A stretch of DNA of 64,000 bases from Thalassovita mediterranea (GCA_019448215.1 CP080408.1:1674001-1738000); one strand, 5' to 3'. Shown: positions 41,333 to 49,811, numbered from the stretch's first letter. A program made the numbers and translations. The notes: generated by a model from the sequence alone, not told the origin.

Positions 41333-42364
41333 ATGGCGCGCTCATCGTCGAGCAAAAAGCGGATAAGTCTCGCCCTGCAGGGCGGCGGATCGCATGGCGC
41401 CTTCACCTGGGGTGTACTGGACCGGTTGGCCGAAGAGGACAAGCTGGAGATCAGCGCGATTTCGGCGACGTCCGCCGGCGCCATGAATGCGGTGGCCTAT
41501 CTCTCAGGTCTGCGGAACAACGGACGCAAGGGCGCACGCGTCGCGCTGGAGAATTTCTGGAGCGACATTTCAAAGAAGGGCGCGCTTTATCGGTCCGCGC
41601 CGTCCAATCCGATGGCACAGGAACTGATCGGCAGTCCGTTCGGGTTCTGGACGACCAATGTCGCCAAGGTGATGACGACCTTCTTCAGCCCGTACGACCT
41701 CAATCCGGCAAACATAAACCCGCTGCGCGATATCCTGAAAACGATCGATTTCGATGCGGTCAGGTCGAGCGGTGTCGACCTACATGTCGCTGCCACCAAT
41801 GTGCAGACGGGGCGGTTGAAGACCTTCACCGGCCTCGAGCTGACCTGCGATGCGGTTCTGGCCTCGGCCTGCCTGCCGCAAGTCTTTCAGGCGGTCGAGA
41901 TTGAAGGCGTGCCTTATTGGGATGGCGGGTATGTCGGTAATCCCAACCTCGAACCACTGCTGAAGCGGAAAGATACGCGCGACATCCTTCTGGTGACGCT
42001 GAACCCGATCAAGCGGACGACGACGCCGCGAAGTGCAGCGGAGATCCAGGACAGGCTGAACGAGATCATCTTCAACACGTCGCTTCTGAACCAGCTTCGC
42101 AAAGATAACGTCCAAGAGGCGAAGCCTCCAAGAAGATGGCCGTTTGGTAGGACCAAATCCGATGGCCCACTCATGCACGCCATACAGGGCGATGATGTGC
42201 TGTCCTTTTTGAGCCTCGATACCAAGTTCGACACAAGCTGGCAGTTCCTGACCGGGCTGCGGGACAAGGGGCGCAAGGCGGCGGCTGACTGGCTGAAGAA
42301 GTGCGAAGACAAGGTGGGCTATAGCTCCACCGTCGACATCGAGGAGGTCTTCTTCAAGACCTAG
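41333..42364 (+). CDS. Patatin-like phospholipase
   Basis: 343 residues. The oxyanion hole is LQGGGSHGAFTWGVLD. The serine lies in ISATSAGAMNAVAYLSG; the usual GxSxG reads AxSxG here, with Ala for the first Gly. The dyad Asp is in YWDGGYVGNPNLEP (DGG). A C-terminal extension of about 120 residues (from IQDRLNEIIFNTSLLN) has no known domain. It is a lipid acyl hydrolase by family; whether secreted is unclear, as no signal peptide is present. The stop codon TAG overlaps the convergent rsmD stop (CTAG), so the genes share 4 bases. Confidence 0.88.
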   Translation: MARSSSSKKRISLALQGGGSHGAFTWGVLDRLAEEDKLEISAISATSAGAMNAVAYLSGLRNNGRKGARVALENFWSDISKKGALYRSAPSNPMAQELIGSPFGFWTTNVAKVMTTFFSPYDLNPANINPLRDILKTIDFDAVRSSGVDLHVAATNVQTGRLKTFTGLELTCDAVLASACLPQVFQAVEIEGVPYWDGGYVGNPNLEPLLKRKDTRDILLVTLNPIKRTTTPRSAAEIQDRLNEIIFNTSLLNQLRKDNVQEAKPPRRWPFGRTKSDGPLMHAIQGDDVLSFLSLDTKFDTSWQFLTGLRDKGRKAAADWLKKCEDKVGYSSTVDIEEVFFKT

Positions 42365-42924
42365 GCGCCAAAGCGCAACATGGTGATCTTCGCCTTGCCG
42401 GCTTCGCGCGTATCGACCTCTGTGAAGCCCGGATGCTCAAAGGTTTCGCGGGCCTCGGTCTCAACGACGACCAGTGCGTCCGGGGCAAGCCAGTTGCCGG
42501 TTTTGAGCGTCGCGAGGCATGGCTCGACCAGCCCTTTATTGTAAGGCGGGTCCATGAAGGCGAGGGTGAATGGCTCACCAACGCCTGCGGGCTTCGGCCC
42601 AAGATCGGTGGCACTGCGGCGATGGATGCGCGTGTTTCCAAAAAGCTGGAAGCTTTCGATATTGTTGCGGATCGCGCCGCGGGCCGCGCTTTCGGTCTCA
42701 ACGAAGAGGCAGAAGGCTGCGCCGCGCGAGATCGCTTCGAAGCCGAGCGCGCCAGAGCCTGCAAACAGGTCGATGACACGTGCGCCCTCAAGGTCAGGTG
42801 CCCAGGACGCGTGGGCCAGCACGTTGAACAGGCTCTCGCGCGCTCTGTCAGAGGTTGGCCTTGTGTCCCGGCCCGCAGGCGCAGCGATGGCCTGACCTTT
42901 GAATTTTCCAGATATGATCCGCAT
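42361..42924 (-). CDS. rsmD: 16S rRNA guanine(966)-N2-methyltransferase RsmD
   Basis: 187 residues from the ATG at 42924, giving the usual N-terminus MRIISGKFKGQAIAAPAGRD. A longer reading frame upstream runs antisense through tadA and is rejected. Motif I is VIDLFAGSGALGFEAISRGA. The catalytic DPPY motif is LAFMDPPYNKGLVEP. It methylates 16S rRNA in the small subunit. The gene is convergent with the patatin gene and divergent from tadA, with 51 bp between the starts. Confidence 0.94.
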   Translation of the reverse strand: MRIISGKFKGQAIAAPAGRDTRPTSDRARESLFNVLAHASWAPDLEGARVIDLFAGSGALGFEAISRGAAFCLFVETESAARGAIRNNIESFQLFGNTRIHRRSATDLGPKPAGVGEPFTLAFMDPPYNKGLVEPCLATLKTGNWLAPDALVVVETEARETFEHPGFTEVDTREAGKAKITMLRFGA

Positions 42925-42975
42925 GGGCGAGGCGCTTAGCATCATGCAGGGGTGGCGAAAAGCGTGGGCGGCTGT

Positions 42976-43449
42976 ATGAGCGAAAGCATGGTGCCAGACT
43001 CCAGACATATGACGCGCGCGCTTGAGCTTGCACGCGAGGCTGCCGCCGATGGCGAGGTGCCGGTAGGCGCCGTAGTCGTGGACCCGCGCACCGATGAAGT
43101 GGTCGCCGAAGGACGCAATGGACCGATCGGGATCCATGATCCGACGGCGCATGCAGAGATTGTCGCGATCCGTCAGGCAGGCATGAACCGGAGCAATTAC
43201 AGGCTCACAGGCCTCTGGCTCTATGTCACGCTGGAGCCGTGCGCGATGTGCGCCGGAGCGATCTCGTTCGCGCGGATCGGCAAGCTGATCTATGCCGCGG
43301 AAGACCCCAAGGGCGGCGGCGTGGTGCACGGCCCGCGCTTCTTTGACCAGCCGACCTGTCACTGGCGGCCTGAAGTCTATCAGGACCTTGGCCATGCCGA
43401 GGAAGCGGGCCAGTTGCTTCGCGACTTCTTTCGCGCGCGCCGGGCATGA
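42976..43449 (+). CDS. tadA: tRNA adenosine deaminase TadA
   Basis: 157 residues from the ATG at 42976 with GGGCGG 4 bases upstream; a GTG at 42952 is also in frame. The zinc deaminase motif is HAEIVAIRQAG and the second PCAMCAGAI (family PCxxC). ELAREAAADGEVPVGAVVV and DPKGGGVVHGPRFFDQPTCH are also diagnostic. It converts A34 to inosine in tRNA-Arg and is essential in most bacteria. It is unrelated to the pilus TadA/CpaF at 5751. Confidence 0.95.
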   Translation: MSESMVPDSRHMTRALELAREAAADGEVPVGAVVVDPRTDEVVAEGRNGPIGIHDPTAHAEIVAIRQAGMNRSNYRLTGLWLYVTLEPCAMCAGAISFARIGKLIYAAEDPKGGGVVHGPRFFDQPTCHWRPEVYQDLGHAEEAGQLLRDFFRARRA

Positions 43450-43509
43450 TCTCGCCTTGATCGGGTGGCAGCTTTCAGGGCAGCATCGCTTCTGAAGGGG
43501 GACCACACC

Positions 43510-43827
43510 ATGAAACCAGCATTGATCCTGACGGGGCTCGTTGCCCTGCCGCTTATCGCGAGCGCGGCCCTGCCGCCGCAATATCAGCGCCAGCGCGAGC
43601 TGGTCAGCATCATAGAGAGCGGTGAAGTGTCCGATGCGCTGGATGGCCGGCCAATCGACGCCATCGAGACGGACGGGTTTGATACCTACATCGTCACGGC
43701 TGGCGAATGTACGCTGATCGTGGAACTCACCGGCACCGGCGAGCGCATGCCAGATGGTTGGGTCGGGCCACGCCAGTATGACCTCAAGGTTGGCGAGGCT
43801 GAATGCACTGATCTGGAAACAGGTTAA
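43510..43827 (+). CDS. Hypothetical exported protein
   Basis: 105 residues from the ATG at 43510, which has GGGGGA 8 bases upstream; an earlier in-frame start at 43465 is rejected. The signal peptide runs 1-20 (PALILTGLVALPLIASAALP). The mature part has PPQYQRQRELVSIIESGEVS and a beta-rich section ending KVGEAECTDLETG, with two Cys that may form a disulfide. No family is recognised. It looks periplasmic. Confidence 0.68.
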   Translation: MKPALILTGLVALPLIASAALPPQYQRQRELVSIIESGEVSDALDGRPIDAIETDGFDTYIVTAGECTLIVELTGTGERMPDGWVGPRQYDLKVGEAECTDLETG

Positions 43828-43834
43828 GATAAAT

Positions 43835-43855
43835 AATTATTGTGTAGCAATAATT
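43835..43855. promoter_or_regulatory. AT-rich inverted repeat and promoter of the DUF2975 operon
   Basis: AATTATTG-TGTAG-CAATAATT is a perfect 8-5-8 inverted repeat. A -35-like TTGTGT (43840-43845) overlaps it and a -10-like TATAAG follows at 43862-43867 with a 16-bp spacer. The overlap suggests the XRE protein encoded downstream may control its own operon. Base composition here is unlike the GC-rich surroundings. Confidence 0.6.
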
Positions 43856-43896
43856 CTTTGATATAAGGCATCCATCTTTTCTGGATGGGGGCGGTC

Positions 43897-44415
43897 ATGG
43901 CGCACGACAAAAACTCAAGCGGTAATGGCAAGGCGGGGTCATATGACACGCTTTCAATCCTGGCGTGGGTGGCCGTCGCCATTCTGTCGGTGAACGTGTC
44001 CTACTTTGTCGGCGAGGAAGTCGGCGGTCAGTATTTCGAGAGCGGCGCGGACATTCTTCCGCTTCTCAATGGCTTCATGATCGGCCTCCTGAAAGCCGGG
44101 CCGACAATTTTCATCGCGTTTGCGCTGGCTGATTTCGCGTCTTTCTTTGGACGTTGCGGTCAGGGTCAGGTGTTCACGGCGCGGAATCTGAAGACCTTGC
44201 GTCAGGGTGCGGACAGCCTGATCTGGGCAGCGGTCACCAGCGCCGTGATAATCCCGGCAGTGCTCGGCTGGGTCGGTGATGAAACCAGCCGCAACATATT
44301 CAGCTTTACCGATCTCGCGCTCGGCGTTGGTCTGATGGGATTTGCCCTGCACGGGCTGGCGAGTGTCTTCGAGGATGCCATCGCGCTCAAGGATGACAAT
44401 GACCAGTTCGTCTGA
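43897..44415 (+). CDS. DUF2975 membrane protein
   Basis: 172 residues from the ATG at 43897, with GGGGGCGG just before it; 43885 is another in-frame ATG. Four hydrophobic segments are seen at about 21-40, 58-82, 104-128 and 135-155. It shows the DUF2975 pattern with RNLKTLRQGADSLIWAAVTS and ALHGLASVFEDAIALKDDND near the end (the family's DEDNDSFV-like tail appears as KDDNDQFV). DUF2975 proteins are nearly always paired with a small YozG-like HTH regulator, as here. Function unknown; a role in sensing or membrane stress is inferred. Confidence 0.83.
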   Translation: MAHDKNSSGNGKAGSYDTLSILAWVAVAILSVNVSYFVGEEVGGQYFESGADILPLLNGFMIGLLKAGPTIFIAFALADFASFFGRCGQGQVFTARNLKTLRQGADSLIWAAVTSAVIIPAVLGWVGDETSRNIFSFTDLALGVGLMGFALHGLASVFEDAIALKDDNDQFV

Positions 44416-44656
44416 GGAGAATGCCCTCCCGGGTGAGATCATTGTCCGGCTGGATGTCATGCTGGCGCTGAGGAAGCGCCGCGCCAAGGATGTGGCCGCC
44501 GAAATCGGTATGACGGAAGCCAACCTCTCGCTGCTCAAATCGGGCAAGGTGAAAGGCGTCAGATTCGACACGCTGATCCGGCTTTGCGACGCGCTTTCCT
44601 GTACGCCCGGAGACCTTCTGGAATATGTCGGGAATGAGGCAGAAGAGAGCCGTTAA
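44399..44656 (+). CDS. XRE family regulator (YozG-like)
   Basis: 85 residues from the ATG at 44399, with AAGG 6 bases upstream. It overlaps the DUF2975 gene by 17 bases, so is translationally coupled to it. The HTH covers most of the chain: IIVRLDVMLALRKRRAKDVA, AEIGMTEANLSLLKSGKVKG with VRFDTLIRLCDALSCTPGDL and LEYVG, the hallmarks of the small XRE regulators that pair with DUF2975. It probably binds the AT-rich repeat at 43835 and represses its own operon. Confidence 0.88.
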   Translation: MTSSSEENALPGEIIVRLDVMLALRKRRAKDVAAEIGMTEANLSLLKSGKVKGVRFDTLIRLCDALSCTPGDLLEYVGNEAEESR

Positions 44657-44821
44657 CACTTTGGAATTGTTAAATTAAATTACAGAAAGTGATGCCTGAT
44701 TGCCACACATGCATGTGGGTGCATGCAGGGCAGGAACGGGGTTCTTTTCGCGTCGTTTCCCTTCCCGTTCCGGACATAAACCGGAGCGGTAGAGTTACAG
44801 AACGTAAAAAGGATACCTCCC

Positions 44822-45454
44822 ATGTTGAAGACCATGCTTATTGGCACCGCCGCAGCAGGTGCAATGATCGTCGCTGCCGGATCGGCTTCGGCGCAATCCT
44901 ATTCCGACGAACAGGGCTTCTATCTGCAAGGTGGCTATAGCTATCTCGACATCCAGCCTGATGGTGCCGATAGCGGCGTCGACACGAACGCCATCACGGC
45001 GCGCGCTGGCTATCAGTTCAATGACTGGTTCAGCCTTGAGTCTGATATCACGACCGGCATCGATGATGGCGAGTTCGACTACAATGTCGATGAAGACGAG
45101 TTCAATCTCGATGACAATAATGACGGCGACTTCAACGACCTGATCGCGGGTTCCGGCGACATTGGCCTCAACTATCTTGTCGGCATCTACGGCAAGGCAG
45201 AAGTGCCGGTCACCGAGCGTCTCGATGCTTTCGGCCGCGCCGGTTACGCCTTTGTCGACCTAGACGCTGAGATCCAGACGCCGGGTGGCACCGCCATCAC
45301 CACGATCGAGGACTCTGAAGACGGCGCAGCCCTTGGCGGTGGTCTCGATTATGCGCTGACGGAGAACTGGAATCTGCGGGGTGAATACACCTGGTATGGC
45401 TTCGGCAATACGGACACGCACGCTGCGATGTTCAGCGCAGGCTACAAGTTCTAG
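44822..45454 (+). CDS. Outer-membrane beta-barrel protein with acidic loop
   Basis: 210 residues. The signal peptide ends GSASAQ (about 24). Strands begin FYLQGGYSYLDIQPDG and end HAAMFSAGYKF, with the terminal Phe of outer-membrane barrels. Residues about 80-110 are an acidic loop (DYNVDEDEFNLDDNNDGDFN), containing DDNNDGDFND, which resembles an EF-hand calcium loop. The remaining architecture matches the barrel at 16222 but with the extra loop inserted between strands. AAGGATACCTCCC leads to the ATG. Function unknown. Confidence 0.83.
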   Translation: MLKTMLIGTAAAGAMIVAAGSASAQSYSDEQGFYLQGGYSYLDIQPDGADSGVDTNAITARAGYQFNDWFSLESDITTGIDDGEFDYNVDEDEFNLDDNNDGDFNDLIAGSGDIGLNYLVGIYGKAEVPVTERLDAFGRAGYAFVDLDAEIQTPGGTAITTIEDSEDGAALGGGLDYALTENWNLRGEYTWYGFGNTDTHAAMFSAGYKF

Positions 45455-45480
45455 GGCTTGGCCTCGTTTGATTGACAGGG

Positions 45481-45508
45481 AACGCCGGTACTATTGGGTG
45501 CCGGCGTT
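45481..45508 (+). terminator. Terminator after the beta-barrel gene
   Basis: AACGCCGG (45481-45488) pairs with CCGGCGTT (45501-45508), stem extended by TAC/GTG, followed by TTCTTTT. It serves the barrel gene and faces the convergent TauE gene. Confidence 0.83.
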
Positions 45509-45518
45509 TTCTTTTGCG

Positions 45519-46265
45519 CTAAAGAAGCCCGGCTGCGCGAGCGAGGTAGACAAGGCCGATGACCGTCACGAGCCAGCGCATCCAGCGTTTGAAATTGATG
45601 TCGCTCATTCGCTCCAGCACCAGCCCGCCGAGCCAGGTGCCGCTCATGGAGAGCGAAATAGCCAGTGCAAAGAGCCAGAGTGGTGGAATATATATCTCAC
45701 CTGCTGCGGCAAGGATGGGCAGGCTCCAGAAGGCGATCTTTATAAGATGAGCGAGCACCTGCGTTGCCGACTTGGTCGCCACGATGGCCTGCCGTGTCAT
45801 GTCGGTGCGCACGAAGAAGAGGTCGAGCAGTGGCCCCGCGACGCCTGCCAGCGTATTGAGAGCCTGGACAATGAAACCCGCCGCCTCTGCCTGTCCGCGC
45901 TTCTGGATGTCGACGTCGATGATCTTTCGCGGCACCCAGACCATGAGCGGGGTGAGGCCGAGCAGGAGGTAGACCACGGTCTTGTCCGGGCGCCAGGCGA
46001 GCAGCGCAAGCAGCAGGACCGCGCCAACCGAGCCGGCCGCATAGCGGGCGAAGATCGCCCAGTTGATTTGCCCGCGAAGCAGCCAGGCCCGCCAGCCATT
46101 GGACACCATCTGGATGGCGCCGTGAACGATCATCGCCGTGGCCACGGGCAGGAGAGCGGTCAGGACGCCCATCAGGATCAGGCCGCCCGCCATGCCGAAA
46201 ATGCCCGAGATGAAAGCCGTCACGAGCGTGGCAAGAAGGATTATGGCGGCGCTAAGCGGGCTCAT
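45519..46265 (-). CDS. TauE/SafE family membrane transporter
   Basis: 248 residues from the ATG at 46265, where the hydrophobic run starts (SPLSAAIILLATLVTAFISG). About eight hydrophobic segments are seen. GIFGMAGGLILMGVLTALLP and SATQVLAHLIKIAFWSLPIL are the two half-repeats typical of sulfite exporter TauE/SafE-type permeases. They are thought to export or import sulfur compounds or organic anions. The next gene upstream is a divergent Nudix hydrolase, not an obvious partner. Confidence 0.85.
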   Translation of the reverse strand: MSPLSAAIILLATLVTAFISGIFGMAGGLILMGVLTALLPVATAMIVHGAIQMVSNGWRAWLLRGQINWAIFARYAAGSVGAVLLLALLAWRPDKTVVYLLLGLTPLMVWVPRKIIDVDIQKRGQAEAAGFIVQALNTLAGVAGPLLDLFFVRTDMTRQAIVATKSATQVLAHLIKIAFWSLPILAAAGEIYIPPLWLFALAISLSMSGTWLGGLVLERMSDINFKRWMRWLVTVIGLVYLARAAGLL

Positions 46266-46363
46266 GCGGTCTTGCGATACGCCGATTGCGCAGCGTGCGC
46301 CAGCATCTGGCCTATCGGGCCTTTCCCTTTGCAAGAGGCAGGTGAGGGCCTAATCGCTTTGTC

Positions 46364-46966
46364 ATGTCTGATGATGCACATCCCCGCCGCAACGGCCCCT
46401 GGACGGTCCACGAAACCGCGCTCTCCTATGAGAACCCCTGGATCCGCGTGGAGACCAGCCAGGTCGCCCATCCAGACGGAAGTCCGGGCATCTATGGCGT
46501 GGTGCGCTACGCCAACCTCGCCATTGGTGTGCTGCCGATTGATGCGAGCGGTCATACCTGGATTGTTGGCCAGCACAGGTTTCCGTTTGATGCCTATAGC
46601 TGGGAGCTGCCTGAAGGCGGCGGCCCCAAGGCGGAAGACCCTTTAGATGCGGCGAAACGCGAACTGGCTGAGGAAACAGGTCTTCGCGCCGAGCACTGGC
46701 AGGCGCTGGGCCGCTGGGATGTGTCGAATTCCGTGAGCGATGAGAAGGCGATTGGCTATCTTGCCTGGGGGCTGCGAGAGGGCGAGGCGCAGCCGGAGCC
46801 TTCTGAGGCGTTGACGGTGAAACGTGTCTCTTTCCCGGACCTGGTCGGTATGTGTCTCGATGGTGAGATCACGGACGCGTTCACGCACCTCATGGTGTTT
46901 GCCGCACTCGAACGCGCAAGGCGTGGGCAATTGCCAGAGGAGATCGGCAGCCTCCTGCGTCAATAA
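46364..46966 (+). CDS. Nudix hydrolase (ADP-ribose pyrophosphatase-like)
   Basis: 200 residues. The Nudix box is GGGPKAEDPLDAAKRELAEE followed by TGL, with an extended Gly-rich start and the usual REL-EE-TG core. HTWIVGQHRFPFDAYSWELP precedes it and is the ADP-sugar hydrolase-like motif (WELPEG), as in ADP-ribose and GDP-mannose pyrophosphatases. The 30-residue N-terminal section (RRNGPWTVHETALSYENPWI) also fits the ADPRase class. It is divergent from the TauE gene. Confidence 0.89.
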   Translation: MSDDAHPRRNGPWTVHETALSYENPWIRVETSQVAHPDGSPGIYGVVRYANLAIGVLPIDASGHTWIVGQHRFPFDAYSWELPEGGGPKAEDPLDAAKRELAEETGLRAEHWQALGRWDVSNSVSDEKAIGYLAWGLREGEAQPEPSEALTVKRVSFPDLVGMCLDGEITDAFTHLMVFAALERARRGQLPEEIGSLLRQ

Positions 46967-47042
46967 GGGCTGAGGGCCTACTCTCGACATAGCTGCAACT
47001 TCGCCGTTTCTGGGGAGCGGGAAGAGTGCAGGGGATTACCGA

Positions 47043-47729
47043 ATGTCGAAGCGGGCAAGGCAGATCAGCCGGGCACACAAGCTGCTGGGGCTTGTTGTCG
47101 GGGCGCAGCTTCTCTTCTGGACGCTGAGCGGCTTCTATTTCACACTTTTCCCGATCGAGACCATTCGCGGCGAGCATCTGCGCGCGGGCCCTCAACCGAT
47201 CGACATGGCTGCGCTGGAAGAGACGTCGCTACCGCAGCTGGATGCTGCACCGATCAAGCTCGAAGTGCGCCGCGTGCTCGGCGAGACGGTCTGGCTTGCC
47301 ACTGGTGAGACCGGCGCGTCGCTTCATGATTTCGAGACTGGTGAGCCGCTGGCGCCCATCGGGGCAGCGGAAGTGCGTGCTATTGCGCTGGAAAGCTGGC
47401 GGGGACGGGGGGAGATCGTTTCTGCGGTGCTGGTCGAGACGCCGCCGCGTGAGGCGGGCAGTTCATCGCCGCTCTGGCGGGTCGATTTCGACGGGCAGGA
47501 CAAGGCGACATTCTGGGTCGATGCAACGCGCGGCGAGGTGCGGGCGGTACGCACTGACAAGTGGAGGCTCTTCGACGTGCTCTGGCGCTTCCACATCATG
47601 GATATCACCGGCAAGGACCGTTTCGACAGCTGGTGGCTGAAGCTGGCAGCTTTCCTTGGCTTGACGACTGTCCTGTTCGGCATTGCCTTGCTGGTCCAGC
47701 GGGCTCTGCGCGGCAGACTGCTGAAATAA
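47043..47729 (+). CDS. PepSY domain-containing membrane protein
   Basis: 228 residues. A membrane segment near 18-38 (LGLVVGAQLLFWTLSGFYFT) is followed by a periplasmic domain with a PepSY-like segment (VDFDGQDKATFWVDATRGEV, RAVRTDKWRLFDVLWRFHIM), and a second membrane helix (about 200-222) ends the chain. PepSY-TM proteins are common in iron and redox metabolism contexts. DVLWRFHIMDITGKD is the family's conserved element near the second helix. A weak ribosome site precedes the ATG. It appears monocistronic with its own terminator. Confidence 0.82.
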   Translation: MSKRARQISRAHKLLGLVVGAQLLFWTLSGFYFTLFPIETIRGEHLRAGPQPIDMAALEETSLPQLDAAPIKLEVRRVLGETVWLATGETGASLHDFETGEPLAPIGAAEVRAIALESWRGRGEIVSAVLVETPPREAGSSSPLWRVDFDGQDKATFWVDATRGEVRAVRTDKWRLFDVLWRFHIMDITGKDRFDSWWLKLAAFLGLTTVLFGIALLVQRALRGRLLK

Positions 47730-47731
47730 AG

Positions 47732-47762
47732 AAGGCCCCTGCCGGGTCGGAGCAGGGGCCTT
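47732..47762. terminator. Terminator between PepSY and M56 genes
   Basis: AAGGCCCCTGC (47732-47742) pairs with GCAGGGGCCTT (47752-47762) over a 9-base loop, followed by TTATCC on the plus strand and TCTTTAT on the minus strand. Confidence 0.8.
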
Positions 47763-47801
47763 TATCCTGACGAGAACATCTCGCTCGTGTGAGAAGAAAG
47801 A

Positions 47802-49811
47802 TCAGTTCTCGGACCAGGAATAGCTGTAGCTGTAGGAGCGATCTTCGTCGAAGCGGGCCCGTTCAGCTTCGGTCAGTTCCGGGTTGCCAGCGATGAATGC
47901 GGTGACGTCCTCGTCGCGGAGGCGATCGCTCGATCCATTCACGCACAGGGCGCGATAGGTCTCGCCATTTTCGGTGAAGCTAATGATGGTCGGGGTGTTG
48001 AGGTCGGCTTCGCGCTCTTCGCACTGCTCAGCCATCTCCTCGACGATTGCACCGGCGGCTTCGAGGTCTTCTTCGAGGCCGTCCTCAAAGGCGCGCTCGA
48101 TGCGAAGCTCCATCTGCTCACCGAGTTCTTCCATTCGTTCTGCGCGGGCTTCGACACGCTCTTCGATAACGAGAGCGATGCGTTCGGCACGCTCAGCGTG
48201 GCGCTCTGCCATGTGCTCCATTCTTTCGGCATGAGCTTCGATGAAGGATTCCAGCGCCTCAACATCGAGTGAGAGAGCGCCTTCGCCATTCCGCGACAGC
48301 ATGAGTTCGCGGCCCGGGATGATGATCTTCACGCCGTTCTCGGTTTCGACCGTTTCGACACCCAGCTCGTCCAGATCCGAGACCGTGAGGTCGAAATCGA
48401 AGGACATGTTGCCGAGCTCAGCAAGACCGCTGAGCTTGGACAGGTCGCCCATGATCGTGAGGCCTTCGAGTTCCTTAAGCTCCTCAAGCTCGCCGAGATC
48501 GCTCATTTCGAGGGCGAGGATATTCATTTCCGATTCGAGGTCGGAGAGATCCAGCTCCTCCAGCTTTTCGAGGCGTGGGCTGAGCTTCTGGAATGGGTCG
48601 CTCAGCAATACGAACTGGCGGTCATCGTCATTGCCGTTCGAGCTGAAGCGATAGACCTTTGCGTGACGCTCGGTGGTCTCGGCGCCACCTGCCAGTTCGT
48701 TGTTCGCAGCGTCTTGCGGGGATGCATTTGCGGCGCAGGAAGCGGTCGCGACGATGGCGGCAGAGCCTAGGGTCAGGGCAAGCGTTGAGCCGAGCAGGCG
48801 GCGGCGGAGCGTCGGGGCGGTGTTCTGCATCAGTATAAGTCTTTCTTTTATGGGATGCGTCAGGGTGAGGTTGGCGCCGCGAAAGGCACCATCGGCCGGA
48901 CCTGCAAGGCGCGCCGCCTTCACAAGGGTCTGACCATAGGAGAACGCCGACGATGTTCCCGCCCGAAGCACATCGGCGTCACAGGCTGCCTCCTGGTCCA
49001 CGCGGAATGCACGCATGGCGAGGTGAGCCAGTGGGTTGAACCACTGCAGGGCCAGCACGAGCTGGGCGGCCTGCAGGGCAAGGAGGTCATTGCGCTTCAC
49101 GTGCGTCAGCTCGTGCGTCAGCGCATCGCGCTGTTCGCGCGGGGAGTAGTCGTCCTCGAACCAGGCTGGCAGGAGGATGACAGGTTTGACGAGGCCCGTG
49201 ACCAGCGGGCTGCCATTCAGAAGGCTGGAGCGCACATCATAGCTGCGCTTCACGCCGAGCTCGTTCGCGATCTTGGCCGTCAGCTCTGCAACGCGGTCCG
49301 AGGCAGGCTCGGAATCGTCGCGGATGAGGCCGTGAAAGACCGCCTGCTTGCGCCATGCGGTCGCGAGCACAAGCACGCTGCCGGCAATCCAGACCGGAAG
49401 GATGAGCTGGGGTGCGATTTGCATCAGCGCATCGAGCATGCCTGGCTCAGCGGCTTCGACCGGGGCCGGGAGCGGTGCAACCGGTGCGGCAGGCGCTTCG
49501 AACGAACGGGCATGTGCAACAGTGCCCGCATCGACGGCGACCGCGTGAACGCGCTCGGTGATGCTCGAAACGGTCGTCGTGTGCTGTGGCTCGGTTGGGG
49601 CCAGAAAGCCGAACAGGGAAATGTTTGCAGGCAGCGGCGGCATGGCGAGGCGTGCAAGTGGCACGAGCCAGAGGGCATAGGCCGCCTTTGCGCCGAACTG
49701 GCGGGCGAATGGGCGTCTGACGACGAGAACCAGTCCGAACAGGAAACCAACGGCAAGGCTGGTCTGAATGCTGTTCAGCAGCAGCGGATGAAGCTCGTTT
49801 AGAAAGGTCAT
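47802..49811 (-). CDS. M56 family sensor metallopeptidase (BlaR1-like) with long charged C-terminus
   Basis: 669 residues. Four membrane segments lie in the first 160 residues and around 340-360. The zinc motif HELTHVKRND starts at about 233 (HExxH), and a second acidic ligand region VDQEAACDADVL follows at about 271. This is the BlaR1/MecR1 protease core. After the membrane segment at about 337-360 comes an unusual 300-residue periplasmic-side region. It is rich in Glu, Leu, Met and Arg, and reads as long helices (EELDLSDLESEMNILALEMS, MEHMAERHAERAERIALVIE), with an intervening beta-like piece (VKIIIPGRELMLS). It ends in an Asp/Tyr/Ser tail. Its start overlaps the BlaI-like gene stop by 4 bases, so the two form an operon. 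Confidence 0.9.
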   Translation of the reverse strand: MTFLNELHPLLLNSIQTSLAVGFLFGLVLVVRRPFARQFGAKAAYALWLVPLARLAMPPLPANISLFGFLAPTEPQHTTTVSSITERVHAVAVDAGTVAHARSFEAPAAPVAPLPAPVEAAEPGMLDALMQIAPQLILPVWIAGSVLVLATAWRKQAVFHGLIRDDSEPASDRVAELTAKIANELGVKRSYDVRSSLLNGSPLVTGLVKPVILLPAWFEDDYSPREQRDALTHELTHVKRNDLLALQAAQLVLALQWFNPLAHLAMRAFRVDQEAACDADVLRAGTSSAFSYGQTLVKAARLAGPADGAFRGANLTLTHPIKERLILMQNTAPTLRRRLLGSTLALTLGSAAIVATASCAANASPQDAANNELAGGAETTERHAKVYRFSSNGNDDDRQFVLLSDPFQKLSPRLEKLEELDLSDLESEMNILALEMSDLGELEELKELEGLTIMGDLSKLSGLAELGNMSFDFDLTVSDLDELGVETVETENGVKIIIPGRELMLSRNGEGALSLDVEALESFIEAHAERMEHMAERHAERAERIALVIEERVEARAERMEELGEQMELRIERAFEDGLEEDLEAAGAIVEEMAEQCEEREADLNTPTIISFTENGETYRALCVNGSSDRLRDEDVTAFIAGNPELTEAERARFDEDRSYSYSYSWSEN

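Noticed and set aside
42925-43581. Long upstream extension of rsmD
   Set aside because: It runs antisense through tadA, and the standard RsmD N-terminus MRIISGKF begins at 42924.
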